Positions 8,961 to 18,431 of a DNA stretch of 64,000 nucleotides are shown piece after piece (position 1 is the stretch's first letter; each line of letters begins with the position of its first letter). Origin of the DNA: Antarctobacter sediminis. Lineage in GTDB: Bacteria; Pseudomonadota; Alphaproteobacteria; Rhodobacterales; Rhodobacteraceae. A program made the translations under genes and the position numbers. The notes below the pieces were generated by a model. That model was given only the letters and a program-made list of their open reading frames with translations, did not search any database and was not told the origin of the DNA. The stretch spans positions 124,001 to 188,000 of the forward strand of contig NZ_JAHUZG010000001.1 of NCBI RefSeq assembly GCF_019218285.1. Direction: 5' to 3'.

Positions 8961-9917
8961 ATGAAACGTAAATCCCTTACAGGCGGTCTTGCCCTTGTTC
9001 TTGCGGCCGTTGCGGCGCAGGCAAGCGAGGACATCGCGGACAAATATCCGCAGTCAGAGCTTTATGACAAACCGGTCGAAGTCATTCCGCATGTCTTCTC
9101 GGCCATTGGCGCCACGGCCCCGCCGACCTACGAAAACTCGGGCCATAACAACAACCTGTCCTTCGTCATCACCACCGATGGCGTGGTGGTCATCAATGGC
9201 GGCGCCTCGGCGCGGCTGGCCAAGGCCCTGCACGACGAGATCAAGGCCGTGACAGATCAACCGGTCAAGCTGGTGATCAACGAGAACGGGCAGGGGCATG
9301 CCATGCTCGGCAATTCCTATTGGGCGGATCTGGGCATCGATATTCTTGCCCATGTGGATGCGATCCACGAAGTCGAGGAAAATGGCGATTTCATCCTGCA
9401 AGGCATGCAGCGCTACAACCGCGACAAGGCCGAGGGCACGCGCGTCGTGGTCCCCAACATGTCTTTCGAAGACGAATTTGCCTTTACCCTTGGTGATGTG
9501 GAATTTCACGTCCTGCACCTTGGCTCCGCGCATGGGCCGGGCGACACGCAGGTCTGGATTCCGCAATGGGGCATCGTCATTGCCGGGGACATCGCCTTTC
9601 ACGAGCGTATGCCGCCGATTTTCGAGGATACCTGCACCAGTTGCTGGATCGAAACCTTTGACGGGCCCTTTACCGGGTTGGGCGCGACCTACGTGATCCC
9701 GGGCCATGGCCACCCAACGAACATGGCGCAAGTGACGCGCTATACCTCGGATTATCTCAAGGATCTGCGCGCCAAGATCGGCGATCATATCGACGACGGC
9801 GGCGATCTGGCCGAGGCCTATTACGTCGATCAATCCAACTGGGCGCATCTGGATACATTCGAGGAACTGGCCACCAAGAACGCCGGCCGGGTATTCGAAG
9901 AGATGGAATGGGAGTAA
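8961..9917 (+). CDS. Secreted MBL-fold protein with altered metal motif
   Basis: 318 aa, start after GGGAGG. An N-terminal signal peptide (LALVLAAVAAQAS) predicts export. The fold is metallo-beta-lactamase: VVVINGGAS, LHLGSAHGPGDTQ, VIAGDIAF and VIPGHGHPT are in order. The usual HxHxDH metal motif is replaced by NENGQGH at residues 107-113, and the usual Asp of strand 4 is Asn (VINGG). Later His/Asp ligands remain. It may bind metal differently or have lost hydrolase activity. It is followed by a secreted rhodanese, a pairing suggestive of periplasmic sulfur chemistry, which is inference. Confidence 0.75.
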   Translation: MKRKSLTGGLALVLAAVAAQASEDIADKYPQSELYDKPVEVIPHVFSAIGATAPPTYENSGHNNNLSFVITTDGVVVINGGASARLAKALHDEIKAVTDQPVKLVINENGQGHAMLGNSYWADLGIDILAHVDAIHEVEENGDFILQGMQRYNRDKAEGTRVVVPNMSFEDEFAFTLGDVEFHVLHLGSAHGPGDTQVWIPQWGIVIAGDIAFHERMPPIFEDTCTSCWIETFDGPFTGLGATYVIPGHGHPTNMAQVTRYTSDYLKDLRAKIGDHIDDGGDLAEAYYVDQSNWAHLDTFEELATKNAGRVFEEMEWE

Positions 9918-9992
9918 CCTGAAAACAGGGCGGCAGGAGCCGGCCGGGCATCGGCCCCGCCTGCCTGCGGTCCGGCAAAAGGGAGAGGCGCG

Positions 9993-10418
9993 ATGCGATA
10001 CCTTGTGATGGCCTTGGGGCTGTATCTGGGAGCAAATCTGGGGGCGTCACCCGTTGCGGCGGGAGAACTGGAGGATGAGATCATCGGTTACATGGATTTC
10101 GCCACGGAAACCGCCGGGATCATCCTGCCGCAGCAACTGACCGCCGAGATCTGGGAGGGGGTCTATTTCGTGGATACGCGCAGCCGGGCGGATTTTGAGG
10201 CCGGAACGATCCCCGGCGCGGTGCATATCGAATGGCGCGATGTGCCGGGGCGACTGGACGAGATCCCAGAGGACAAGATGGTCGTACTGTTCTGCAACAC
10301 CGGGGTCCGGTCGTCACAGGCAACCTTTGCCGCCCGCGTCATGGGGCGTGAGAACGTTCTGGTGATGCAGTCGGGGTATGAGGGCTGGTTGACGGAAGGG
10401 GCCTATCACCCGAGGTGA
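9993..10418 (+). CDS. Secreted rhodanese-domain protein
   Basis: 141 aa with a signal peptide ending near SPVAAGE. A single rhodanese domain carries the active-site loop VVLFCNTGVRSSQA, with Cys as the likely persulfide carrier, and the domain-typical FVDTRSRADFEAGTIPGAVH. It would act in the periplasm on thiosulfate or persulfide-type substrates, or as a sulfur sensor or carrier. The 75-bp gap to the upstream MBL-fold gene and the shared strand suggest one transcript. It is directly followed by a GC-rich repeat at 10421. Confidence 0.82.
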   Translation: MRYLVMALGLYLGANLGASPVAAGELEDEIIGYMDFATETAGIILPQQLTAEIWEGVYFVDTRSRADFEAGTIPGAVHIEWRDVPGRLDEIPEDKMVVLFCNTGVRSSQATFAARVMGRENVLVMQSGYEGWLTEGAYHPR

Positions 10419-10420
10419 AA

Positions 10421-10481
10421 GAGGGGGCGCTGCCCCCGTCGCCAGAGGCGACTCCCCCGAGGTATTTGGACAACCAAAGAA
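10421..10481 (+). repeat. GC-rich two-hairpin repeat, copy B
   Basis: Starts 3 bp after the rhodanese stop. The GAGGGGGCGCTGCCCCC hairpin is followed by a perfect GTCGCC-aga-GGCGAC hairpin (10438-10452) and CCCCCGAGGTATTTGGACA, the same architecture as copy A at 3470. The second stem differs in sequence but is conserved in pairing, which suggests selection for structure. Confidence 0.7.
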
Positions 10482-10496
10482 GCAGGAAGCTGCGAA

Positions 10497-10949
10497 ATGT
10501 TGAAGTGGATCGACATGCCGCCAGTCTGGCTGGCCGGGGCGCTGGGGCTGGCGTGGTTTCAGAAGACTTATTTTGCCATGGGGCTGGGATTTGGCCCGGT
10601 GGTGGCGGATTTGTTGGGGGGCGTGCTGGTTGGAGGCGGGGGGATCCTGATGGGGCTGGCGCTGTTCGAAATGCGCCGCCACCGCACGACGGTCATTCCG
10701 CACCGGGAGGCGGAGCGTCTGGTCAGCAGCGGAATTTTCAAACGGTCCCGCAACCCGATCTATCTTGGCGATGTCCTGATCCTGACTGGGATGATCCTGT
10801 ATTGGGACGCGGTGCTTTCGCTGCCGCTGATCCCGGTCTTTGTCTGGGTGATCGAGCGGCGTTTCATCCTGCCGGAAGAGGACCGTTTGCGGCGCAAGTT
10901 CCGCGCCGGGTTTGCGCGGTACGAACGGGATGTGCGTCGTTGGGTTTAG
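10497..10949 (+). CDS. Isoprenylcysteine carboxyl methyltransferase-family membrane protein
   Basis: 150 aa, ATG 10497 after AGGAAG. Hydrophobic segments alternate with a C-terminal region holding the ICMT/PEMT pattern: GIFKRSRNPIYLG, then EEDRLRRKF and FARYERDVRRWV. Such small membrane methyltransferases use SAM to methylate lipid or prenylated acceptors; the bacterial substrates are mostly unknown. The repeat element separates it from the rhodanese gene, so it may be a separate unit. Confidence 0.72.
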   Translation: MLKWIDMPPVWLAGALGLAWFQKTYFAMGLGFGPVVADLLGGVLVGGGGILMGLALFEMRRHRTTVIPHREAERLVSSGIFKRSRNPIYLGDVLILTGMILYWDAVLSLPLIPVFVWVIERRFILPEEDRLRRKFRAGFARYERDVRRWV

Positions 10950-11326
10950 GTCGCGGCATAGGCGAGAAGGTCATGGGCGATTTGCCAACTGGCCTTTGGT
11001 GGAAGTGACCTGTGGTCGCAGGCTCTGGGTCTCCTTCGGCCTTTCTGCGGTCGCGAGATGCCTTGGGGGGATGGGGGACAGGCGGCCCAAATGCCCGGAA
11101 AACATGCGGAAAACGGGAAACGAGAGGCGGTCGTCTATGCGGCGGTGCGTAATATTGTTTCCGGGTTGACCTATGTTGCGCAACAAAACAACAGCGGGTT
11201 TAACTTTTGGCCCGGGTGTGGTTTACAGCGCGCGCTGCCTGTCGCTGCAGGGCCGCATTTTGCGGTGAAATGCGAATTAACGCCTCATCAGGGGCGTAGG
11301 AGTACCTGAGAACAAAGGGGAATACC
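10950..11326. other. 377-bp gap upstream of pntA
   Basis: No convincing gene. It holds a 12-bp palindrome TGTTGCGCAACA (11174-11185) just after a TTGACC box at 11165, which could be an operator at a promoter. A short ACGCC/GGCGT hairpin at 11279-11297 lies in the probable pntA leader. Confidence 0.5.
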
Positions 11327-12901
11327 GTGAAGATAGGGACGCCAAGAGAGGTCGAAGCCGGAGAGAATCGCGTTGCGATGACCCCGGATTCGGCCCGCCA
11401 GCTGCAAAAGCTGGGGTATGAATGCATGATCGAATCCGGGGCGGGCGACAAGGCCGGCTTTTCGGACCAGACATACCGGGACGCCGGTGTCGAAGTGGTC
11501 GAAGGCGCCGATGCGCTTTGGGCTGGTGCGGATATCATCGCCAAGGTGCGCATTCCCACGCTGGATGAGCTGGATCACCTGACGGCGGACAAGACGCTGA
11601 TCACCTTCTTCAACCCGGGCGGGAACGAAGAGGGTCTGAACAAGGCCAAGGAAACCGGCGCCAGCGTCATCGCCATGGAAATGGTGCCGCGTATTTCCCG
11701 CGCCCAGAAGATGGACGCCCTGTCGTCCATGGCCAATATCGCCGGCTATCGTGCGGTGATCGAGGCGGGCAACAACTTTGGCCGTTTCTTCACCGGCCAG
11801 GTGACCGCCGCGGGCAAGGTGCCTCCGGCCAAGGTGCTGGTTGTCGGCGCCGGTGTCGCGGGTCTGGCCGCGATCGGCACCTCGACCTCACTGGGTGCGA
11901 TCACCTATGCCTTTGACGTGCGTCCCGAGGTGGCCGAACAGGTCGAATCCATGGGTGCGGAATTTGTCTACCTCGATTTCGAGGAAGAACAGCAGGACGG
12001 ATCGGCGACCGGCGGCTATGCCTCGGTTTCCAGCCCCGAGTTCCGCGAGGCGCAGCTCAAGAAGTTCCGCGAGCTGGCACCCGAGATCGACATCGTCATC
12101 ACCACGGCCCTGATCCCCAACCGCCCTGCACCCAAGCTGTGGCTGGAGGACATGATCGCCTCGATGAAGCCGGGGTCGGTCATTGTCGACCTTGCGGCTG
12201 AAAAAGGCGGCAACGCCGAAGGCACCGTGATGGACGAGAAGGTCGTGACCGAAAACGGCGTGACCATCATCGGCTATACCGACTTCCCCAGCCGCATGGC
12301 GACGCAGTCCTCGACGCTCTACGCCACCAACATCCGTCACATGATGACCGACCTGACGCCCGAAAAGGACGGTCAGATCGTACACAACATGGATGACGAC
12401 GTGATCCGCGGCGCGACCGTGACTCACAAGGGCGAGATCACCTTCCCGCCACCGCCGCCCAAGGTGCAGGCCATCGCGGCCAAGCCCAAGGAGAAGGCCA
12501 AGGAACTGACGCCCGAGGAGAAGCGCGCCCAGGAAGTGGCCGCCTTCAAGGCGCAGACCAAGCAGCAGTTTACCCTGCTGGCGGTCGGTGGCGCGCTGAT
12601 GCTGCTGGTGGGCATGGTTGCCCCGGCCAGCTTCCTTCAGCACTTCATCGTCTTTGTCCTGTCGGTCTTCATCGGTTTCCAGGTGATCTGGAACGTCAGC
12701 CACTCGCTGCACACGCCGCTGATGGCCGTCACCAACGCGATCTCCTCGATCATCATTCTCGGCGCGCTGATGCAGATCGGTTCGGGCGGCGGGGCCCTGG
12801 TGGTCATCCTTGCCGCGATCTCGGTCTTCTTTGCCGGGATCAACATCTTCGGCGGCTTCCTCGTGACCCGGCGCATGCTCGCCATGTTCCAGAAATCGTA
12901 A
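11327..12901 (+). CDS. pntA: NAD(P) transhydrogenase subunit alpha
   Basis: 524 aa, full-length fused alpha subunit rather than the split form common in alphaproteobacteria. The start is GTG at 11327 with AAGGGG upstream; [20 protein letters not shown] matches the family N-terminus. The NAD-binding domain shows [15 protein letters not shown] and [20 protein letters not shown] proline/lysine linker ([10 protein letters not shown]) leads to four C-terminal membrane helices. With PntB it couples proton entry to NADPH formation from NADH. The next gene follows by 15 bp. Confidence 0.95.
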   Translation: MKIGTPREVEAGENRVAMTPDSARQLQKLGYECMIESGAGDKAGFSDQTYRDAGVEVVEGADALWAGADIIAKVRIPTLDELDHLTADKTLITFFNPGGNEEGLNKAKETGASVIAMEMVPRISRAQKMDALSSMANIAGYRAVIEAGNNFGRFFTGQVTAAGKVPPAKVLVVGAGVAGLAAIGTSTSLGAITYAFDVRPEVAEQVESMGAEFVYLDFEEEQQDGSATGGYASVSSPEFREAQLKKFRELAPEIDIVITTALIPNRPAPKLWLEDMIASMKPGSVIVDLAAEKGGNAEGTVMDEKVVTENGVTIIGYTDFPSRMATQSSTLYATNIRHMMTDLTPEKDGQIVHNMDDDVIRGATVTHKGEITFPPPPPKVQAIAAKPKEKAKELTPEEKRAQEVAAFKAQTKQQFTLLAVGGALMLLVGMVAPASFLQHFIVFVLSVFIGFQVIWNVSHSLHTPLMAVTNAISSIIILGALMQIGSGGGALVVILAAISVFFAGINIFGGFLVTRRMLAMFQKS

Positions 12902-12916
12902 AGGGGACAGGGACAA

Positions 12917-14350
12917 ATGGAATACGGATTTACAACGGCGGCCTATGTGGTCGCGGCGGTCCTCTTTATCCTGTCGCTCGGCGGTCTGTCGGGACAGGAA
13001 AGCGCCAAGCGCGCGGTGTGGTACGGCATCGTCGGCATGGGCCTTGCGGTCTTTGCCACGCTGATCGGACCGGGTTCGGGTCTCTGGATCCTGTCGATCA
13101 TCCTGATCGCCTGTGGCGGCGTGATCGGCTATTTCCTGGCATCCAAGGTCGAAATGACCCAGATGCCGGAACTGGTGGCCGGTATGCACGCGCTGGTCGG
13201 CCTTGCGGCGGTCTTTGTCGGCTATAACGCCGAACTGGTGATGAACGCGGTGCAGGGGCTGGACGGCGCGGCGGTTGACGCGCTCAAGGGCTTTTCGGCC
13301 AAGGTGGCGCACAAGACCCCGGCAGAGATCAATATCCTCAAGATCGAGGTCTTCCTTGGTGTCTTCATCGGTGCTGTGACTTTTACCGGCTCGGTCATTG
13401 CCTATGGCAAGCTTTCGGGCAAGGTCACCTCGGCGGCGACCAAGCTGCCGGGCGGTCACATGCTGAACGCCAGCGCGGCGGTCCTTTCGCTGATCCTGCT
13501 GCTCATCTACATGAGCACCGGCGGCGGCTGGACCCTGCTGTTGATGTCGGTGCTGGCCTTCTTCATCGGCTATCACCTGATCATGGGCATCGGCGGCGCC
13601 GACATGCCGGTCGTGGTCTCGATGCTCAATAGCTACTCGGGCTGGGCGGCGGCGGCCATCGGCTTCAGCCTTGGCAACGACCTGCTGATCGTGGTTGGCG
13701 CGCTGGTTGGCTCTTCGGGTGCGATCCTGTCCTACATCATGTGCAAGGCCATGAACCGTTCGTTCATCTCGGTCATTCTAGGCGGCTTTGGCGGCACCGG
13801 TGGTCCGGCGATGGAAGTCGAGGGTGAGCAGATTGCCATCGACGCCGATGGCGTGGCGCAGGCGCTGGACGATGCGGACAGCATCATCATCATCCCGGGT
13901 TACGGCATGGCCGTGGCACAGGCCCAGCAGAACGTCGCCGAACTGACCCGTCGCCTGCGGGCCAAGGGCAAGAACGTGCGCTTTGCGATCCACCCGGTCG
14001 CGGGCCGTCTGCCCGGCCACATGAACGTGCTCTTGGCCGAAGCCAAGGTGCCGTATGACATCGTGCTGGAGATGGACGAGATCAACGATGACTTCCCGGA
14101 AACGGATGTGGCCATCGTCATCGGTTCGAACGACATCGTGAACCCGGCGGCACAGGAAGATCCGAACTCACCCATCGCGGGGATGCCGGTTCTGGAATGC
14201 TGGAAGGCCAAGCAGGTCTTTGTCTCCAAGCGGGGGCAGGGCACCGGCTACTCGGGCATCGAGAACCCGCTGTTCTACAAGGACAACACGCGGATGTTCT
14301 ACGGCGACGCCAAGGCCAGCCTTGGCGAACTGCTGAACCGGATCAGCTGA
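12917..14350 (+). CDS. pntB: NAD(P) transhydrogenase subunit beta
   Basis: 477 aa. About nine hydrophobic segments come first, then the NADP-binding dIII domain with [36 protein letters not shown] and the closing [13 protein letters not shown]. It forms the proton channel and NADPH site with PntA. It has a good GGGGACAGGGACAA site and ends just before a strong terminator, so pntAB is a simple two-gene operon. Confidence 0.95.
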   Translation: MEYGFTTAAYVVAAVLFILSLGGLSGQESAKRAVWYGIVGMGLAVFATLIGPGSGLWILSIILIACGGVIGYFLASKVEMTQMPELVAGMHALVGLAAVFVGYNAELVMNAVQGLDGAAVDALKGFSAKVAHKTPAEINILKIEVFLGVFIGAVTFTGSVIAYGKLSGKVTSAATKLPGGHMLNASAAVLSLILLLIYMSTGGGWTLLLMSVLAFFIGYHLIMGIGGADMPVVVSMLNSYSGWAAAAIGFSLGNDLLIVVGALVGSSGAILSYIMCKAMNRSFISVILGGFGGTGGPAMEVEGEQIAIDADGVAQALDDADSIIIIPGYGMAVAQAQQNVAELTRRLRAKGKNVRFAIHPVAGRLPGHMNVLLAEAKVPYDIVLEMDEINDDFPETDVAIVIGSNDIVNPAAQEDPNSPIAGMPVLECWKAKQVFVSKRGQGTGYSGIENPLFYKDNTRMFYGDAKASLGELLNRIS

Positions 14351-14374
14351 TCCGGCAGGCGTGACGCAAATTGG

Positions 14375-14404
14375 AAAGGCCCCGGCAATGACCGGGGCCT
14401 TTTC
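14375..14404 (+). terminator. pntAB terminator
   Basis: Perfect 9-bp stem AGGCCCCGG/CCGGGGCCT (14377-14400) with a 6-base loop and TTTT after it, 25 bp past the pntB stop. Confidence 0.85.
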
Positions 14405-14429
14405 CGTTCGGGGATATGGTGCCGGGTGG

Positions 14430-14864
14430 CTAGCTGGCGGCGCGATACTGGCGCAGGCCAAGTTCGTCCAGCAATTCCTGAGGGCGATCCATCCAGCACA
14501 AGACGGCATCTGCCTCGCGGAACACGGCGGCCTGTGTCGGGCCGGGTTCCTTGTCCACAAGTTCCGCAAAGGTGCAGGCCGCGGCGAACTGGCTGTCGGT
14601 CGGAGCATAAAGGCCGATCTTGCGTCTGCCATAAGGGGCGATCCCCGTTCGGTTGACCAGTTGCGCCACCTGTCTGGTGTCGTCCCGGGTCATGTCGAAC
14701 CGTGTCACCTGTGACAGGTCGGTAAATTCGGGCATGCCGGGGCGATACCCGCCAAGGGTTTCCAGCGCCAGAATTGCGCCGGTCGCATCGTCCAGAGCCA
14801 ATGACCCGATGAATCGTTTGTAAACAAGGCGTCCTTCGCCCAATACCCGCAACAGGGAACTCAT
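14430..14864 (-). CDS. Conserved hypothetical protein
   Basis: 144 aa from ATG 14864; an earlier in-frame ATG at 14936 lies in the AT-rich promoter region and is less likely. No catalytic motif is recognised. The segment RFIGSLALDDATGAILALE and PGMPEFTDLSQVTRFD is reminiscent of small STAS/SpoIIAA-like proteins, but I cannot confirm this. It is divergent from the small gene at 15137 across a 270-bp gap with a 14-bp palindrome. Confidence 0.55.
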   Translation of the reverse strand: MSSLLRVLGEGRLVYKRFIGSLALDDATGAILALETLGGYRPGMPEFTDLSQVTRFDMTRDDTRQVAQLVNRTGIAPYGRRKIGLYAPTDSQFAAACTFAELVDKEPGPTQAAVFREADAVLCWMDRPQELLDELGLRQYRAAS

Positions 14865-14921
14865 GATGGCCGCCCTTTCATTTCGGCACAGGTTTCCACC
14901 CGGTTCGAGTGGCACATAAAC

Positions 14922-14935
14922 TGCTTGATCAAGCA
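14922..14935. promoter_or_regulatory. 14-bp palindrome in divergent gap
   Basis: TGCTTGATCAAGCA is perfectly symmetric and sits 58 bp before the start of the minus-strand gene at 14864, next to an AT-rich stretch. It may be an operator; no regulator gene is adjacent. The same gap also holds a direct repeat CGGCAGGTTTC at 15031 and 15087. Confidence 0.4.
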
Positions 14936-15136
14936 ACCATATAGATCACTTGTTATGATTTATTTATGGTTAATGCCCGGCCGCTGCGCAGTTCATGACA
15001 GAATTTTTTGTCTTGACCGGCTTAAATCGACGGCAGGTTTCCGCTCGCGCGTAAGGTCAACGGCAATCAGGCCCTCGCACATGGGTCGGCAGGTTTCTAA
15101 TTTACGCCCAAACCAAAAAGCGCCTATGGAGAGCCA

Positions 15137-15436
15137 ATGGAACCCGCATTGCAGATCAATTCAGTGTTTCGCGGGGCGGGGTGGAAGGTCGTCAAGCCTT
15201 TGGAACCATTGTCCTCTTCGGCTATGGTCGAAGATATGGCGCAGTTTACAAAGCGCAGCGTGATCGTGAGTTTTGGTCATTACGGCGATGCCGAGGCCGG
15301 GGATTTCCGGGTTTACGCCATCCGCGACGGAGACTGGCAGAAACCCCTTGCGGCCATAAGCATTCGGAATGCTGACATGGCGCTGGATCTGCTGCGGCAG
15401 ATGCCGGGTTTGCTGGGGCGGTTGGGGCCATTGTAA
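15137..15436 (+). CDS. Small hypothetical protein
   Basis: 99 aa, ATG after GGAGAG. Soluble, with RSVIVSFGHYGDAEAGDFRV and a C-terminal ALDLLRQMPGLLGRLGPL helix. No family recognised. Codon use and the ribosome site suggest it is real; it may share regulation with the divergent gene at 14864. Confidence 0.5.
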   Translation: MEPALQINSVFRGAGWKVVKPLEPLSSSAMVEDMAQFTKRSVIVSFGHYGDAEAGDFRVYAIRDGDWQKPLAAISIRNADMALDLLRQMPGLLGRLGPL

Positions 15437-15582
15437 GCGTATTGCAGGCGAATTTCGGATTTTGCGCCTGCTAACTATGGGTTTGCAAATTAACCGGCCC
15501 TGCGCTGCGACGCGCACTTGCGAGGCGCGCCCGCATGAGGCACAAGTTTCGCCAAGCGAAAAAGGACCTAAGGGGGACTCCC

Positions 15583-16182
15583 ATGAACCTGACAATGAAC
15601 CGCAACGTGCTGGTCGAGGCCTTCGGTGCCAACGAAGGGACCGCGCTGCGCCTCAAGCAGGCGGCGCTGGTCGTGCTTGGTATCGCCGTGCTGGCCGTGG
15701 CCGCCAAGATCAAGGTGCCGATGTGGCCGGTTCCGATCACCATGGGCACCTTTGCCGTGCTGACCGTGGGCGCCGCTTATGGCCCGCGTCTGGGTCTGGT
15801 GACGATCCTTGGTTACATGATCATTGGCGCGCTGGGCTTTGACGTCTTCGCCGGTTCCTCGGCCGAGAAGTTCGGTCTGGAATACATGATGGGCGGCACC
15901 GGCGGTTACCTTGTCGGCTATGTTCTGGCCACCGTCGTCCTGGGTATGCTGGCGCGCGCTGGTTGGGACCGTTCGGCCCTCAAGATGGGCGGTGCCATGC
16001 TGGTCGGTAACGTGATCATCTACGTCCCCGGCCTGATCTGGCTGGGCATGCTCTATGGCTGGGACAAGCCGATCCTGGAATGGGGCCTGACGCCCTTCCT
16101 GGTGGGTGACGCGATCAAGCTGGCGCTGGCCGCCGTGATCCTGCCGCTGGCATGGAAGCTGGTTGGCCGCGCACGCGGCTGA
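15583..16182 (+). CDS. bioY: Biotin transporter BioY
   Basis: 199 aa with about six membrane segments. The BioY hallmarks are present: KIKVPMWPVPITMGTFAVLTVGAA split over the first helices, RLGLVTILGYMIIGALG and the GGTGGYLVGYVLA segment. It is the substrate-binding (S) component of an ECF-type biotin importer; no BioM/BioN genes adjoin, and solitary BioY proteins exist. The start ATG 15583 follows AAGGGGGA. It ends before a strong terminator. Confidence 0.9.
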   Translation: MNLTMNRNVLVEAFGANEGTALRLKQAALVVLGIAVLAVAAKIKVPMWPVPITMGTFAVLTVGAAYGPRLGLVTILGYMIIGALGFDVFAGSSAEKFGLEYMMGGTGGYLVGYVLATVVLGMLARAGWDRSALKMGGAMLVGNVIIYVPGLIWLGMLYGWDKPILEWGLTPFLVGDAIKLALAAVILPLAWKLVGRARG

Positions 16183-16220
16183 CGGACAGCCGGGGTCAGA
16201 CCCGGCAAGGCAATGACATC

Positions 16221-16249
16221 GGGGCCGGGCGGCAATGCCCGGCCTTTTT
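16221..16249 (+). terminator. bioY terminator
   Basis: Perfect 8-bp stem GGCCGGGC/GCCCGGCC (16223-16244) followed by TTTTTC. The T-run abuts the stop of the convergent hydrolase-OsmC gene. Confidence 0.85.
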
Positions 16250-17460
16250 CATGCCAGTTGAGTCTCGATCTCTGCGCCCTGTTCCAGCGTTCGGTGAACC
16301 GGGCATTTGTCCGCGATTTCCAGCAGCCGGGCACGTTGATCCGGGCTCAGCGGACCGGTCAGGGTGATCGTCCGCACAAAACGGTCGATCCGCGTTTCGG
16401 CCGAGGTGCCCGCGTCCTGCGCATGTACCTTGTCATGCACCACGTCGACGCTGATGCCCGTCAGGGGCCACCCTTTGCGCCTTGCGTACATGCGGATCGT
16501 CATCGAAGTGCAGGCCCCCAAACCGGCCGAGACAAAACCATAGGGCGACATGCCCCGGTTTTCACCGCCATATGCGGCCGGTTCGTCGGCAATCGCATGA
16601 TGGTGCGGACCGTTCTGAATGTCCTGCAAGAACCCGTCCGGGCCGGCTTCGGTGACACGTACCACGCCTTCGGGCGCGCCAATCGGCGGGGCCGGGGTCC
16701 GCAGTTCAAGATAGCGATCCGCCCATGCGGCGATGACCTCGGCGGCATATTCAGCGTCGTCCGGGTTGCTGACAAGGTGGTCGGCGTCGTCCAGCGTCAC
16801 AAAGCTCTTGGGGTGTTTTGCGGCGGTAAAGATCCGCGTTGCGTTGGAAATATCCACCACCGCGTCGCGTGGAGAATGCAGCACAAGCAGCGCCTTTTTC
16901 ATCGTCGAGATGATCGGAGCCAGTTCCTGTGCCCGAACGTCCTTGACGAAATCGCGCCCGATCGTGATGGGGCGACCGCCAAGGTCCACCTGCGCCTCGC
17001 CCTCGGATTCGATCTGGGCAAGGGCGTCGGCAAAGTTATGCGTCACGTGATCGGGATCAAAGGGGGCACCGATCGTTGTCACGGCCTTGACCGATTCGAT
17101 CATCGGCGCGGCGCGCAGCACCGCGGCCCCGCCCAGCGAATGGCCGATCAGCAGGCTGGGCGCCATGCCGCGGCTCTCAAGGTAGTCGGCGGCAGCCTTG
17201 AGGTCATCGACATTGCTGCGAAAGGTGGTGTTGGCGAACTCTCCGCAGGAATGGCCAAGACCGGTAAAGTCAAAGCGCAGCACAGCGATCCCCATGGCGG
17301 AAAGACGCTGGGCGATGCGGCGTGCCGCGGCAATGTCCTTGCCGCAAGTGAAACAATGGGCAAAGAGAGCCGTGGCAAGCAACGGCCCTTCGGGCAGGTC
17401 TAACCTGGCGGCAAGCCTGTCCCCGGCATGGCCGGGAAAACTGATACGTTCGGTGGGCAT
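16249..17460 (-). CDS. Alpha/beta hydrolase fused to OsmC domain
   Basis: 403 aa from ATG 17460 (AAAGGATCAG upstream). The N-terminal 250 residues form an alpha/beta hydrolase with the nucleophile elbow LLIGHSLGGAA, a late LHSPRDAVVD acid region and DDADHLVS histidine. The C-terminal 140 residues are an OsmC/Ohr-like domain with GACTSMTIRMYARRKGWPL, holding a redox Cys, and a second Cys in ADKCPVHRTLE. OsmC proteins reduce organic peroxides using this Cys pair. The fusion is known in proteobacteria and implies detoxification of peroxidised esters or lipids, which is inference. Confidence 0.87.
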   Translation of the reverse strand: MPTERISFPGHAGDRLAARLDLPEGPLLATALFAHCFTCGKDIAAARRIAQRLSAMGIAVLRFDFTGLGHSCGEFANTTFRSNVDDLKAAADYLESRGMAPSLLIGHSLGGAAVLRAAPMIESVKAVTTIGAPFDPDHVTHNFADALAQIESEGEAQVDLGGRPITIGRDFVKDVRAQELAPIISTMKKALLVLHSPRDAVVDISNATRIFTAAKHPKSFVTLDDADHLVSNPDDAEYAAEVIAAWADRYLELRTPAPPIGAPEGVVRVTEAGPDGFLQDIQNGPHHHAIADEPAAYGGENRGMSPYGFVSAGLGACTSMTIRMYARRKGWPLTGISVDVVHDKVHAQDAGTSAETRIDRFVRTITLTGPLSPDQRARLLEIADKCPVHRTLEQGAEIETQLA

Positions 17461-17537
17461 TTTTCTGATCCTTTGGTTGCCCAGACAATGGGCGTCTCTG
17501 AACGCGGCCACAAGCAAAGTGACAGAAGCGTCACGGG

Positions 17538-18431
17538 ATGGTGAGAGAGATGCGAGGCGTGGTGAGTATTGTTGCGGCCCTTTTGACGCTGGCTGCGCTG
17601 GCCACATGGGGCGGGGCGCTGCACCCGGCGGCAGACACGCTGGCCGTGATGCGGCTGCCTCTGGTGGCCCTTGCCGGTACGGCGGTGATCTGGACGAACT
17701 GGCCGCGCCGGTTGCGCTGGCCGCTGGCCGGGCTGGCGCTGTTGGTTCTGGGGCAGGCAGCGGGGCTGAAACTGACCACGCCAGAGCCGGGCGCTTTCAC
17801 GGTCTACCAAAAGAATCTCTGGTACGGGAACACCGGCTACCGGGACGTGGCGCAGGACATTCTTGCACAGGCGCCGGACGTCGTGACCCTGCAAGAGGTC
17901 TCGCGCCACAATGATCCTTTGCTCGACCTTCTGCGCGCCGAATATCCGCATCAACACCGCTGCAATTCTTACGGATGGGGCGTCGTGGTCCTGTCGCGGC
18001 ACCCCATGATGCCCGGACAGGCGCTTTGTTCGACGGGGCGCGGCCTGTCCGGCGCGCGGGTCGCCACGCCCGATGGGCCGGTCTGGGTGCTGTCGCTGCA
18101 TCTGTTCTGGCCCTGGCCGCATGAACAGCGCCCGCAGGCGGAACAGATCGAGGCGCTGGTCGACGGGTTGGAGGGGCCAGTGATCCTTTCCGGGGATTTC
18201 AACATGGTGCCCTGGGGCAGCGATGTGCGCAGGCTGGCCCTGGCGACCGGGGTCGAGCGCGCCGGGCCGATGCGGCCGACCTATTGGCTGCGGCTGGCGG
18301 GCTGGCCGCTTGCCATTCCCCTGCCGCTGGACCAGGTCTGGGCCACCGGGGGCGGCCGGGCAGAGCTGCGTCCCCGGTTGGGCTCGGACCACGCGGGCGT
18401 TCTGGCGAGGGTGCATCTGGATGCGGATTGA
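17538..18431 (+). CDS. Endonuclease/exonuclease/phosphatase-family membrane protein
   Basis: 297 aa. Two or three N-terminal membrane segments precede an EEP domain with QKNLWYGN, VTLQEVSRH, a LSGDFNMVPWGSD motif (catalytic Asp/Asn) and a final GSDHAGVLA. EEP proteins cleave phosphodiesters in DNA or phospholipids; with its membrane anchor the domain probably faces the periplasm. ATG 17538 or 17550 could be the start. The Nudix gene begins inside its last codons, so the two are co-translated. Confidence 0.8.
   Translation: MVREMRGVVSIVAALLTLAALATWGGALHPAADTLAVMRLPLVALAGTAVIWTNWPRRLRWPLAGLALLVLGQAAGLKLTTPEPGAFTVYQKNLWYGNTGYRDVAQDILAQAPDVVTLQEVSRHNDPLLDLLRAEYPHQHRCNSYGWGVVVLSRHPMMPGQALCSTGRGLSGARVATPDGPVWVLSLHLFWPWPHEQRPQAEQIEALVDGLEGPVILSGDFNMVPWGSDVRRLALATGVERAGPMRPTYWLRLAGWPLAIPLPLDQVWATGGGRAELRPRLGSDHAGVLARVHLDAD

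Noticed and set aside
11888-13576. 562-codon minus-strand frame
   Set aside because: It is antisense to pntAB, rich in His/Asp/Arg/Gln runs with no recognisable fold.
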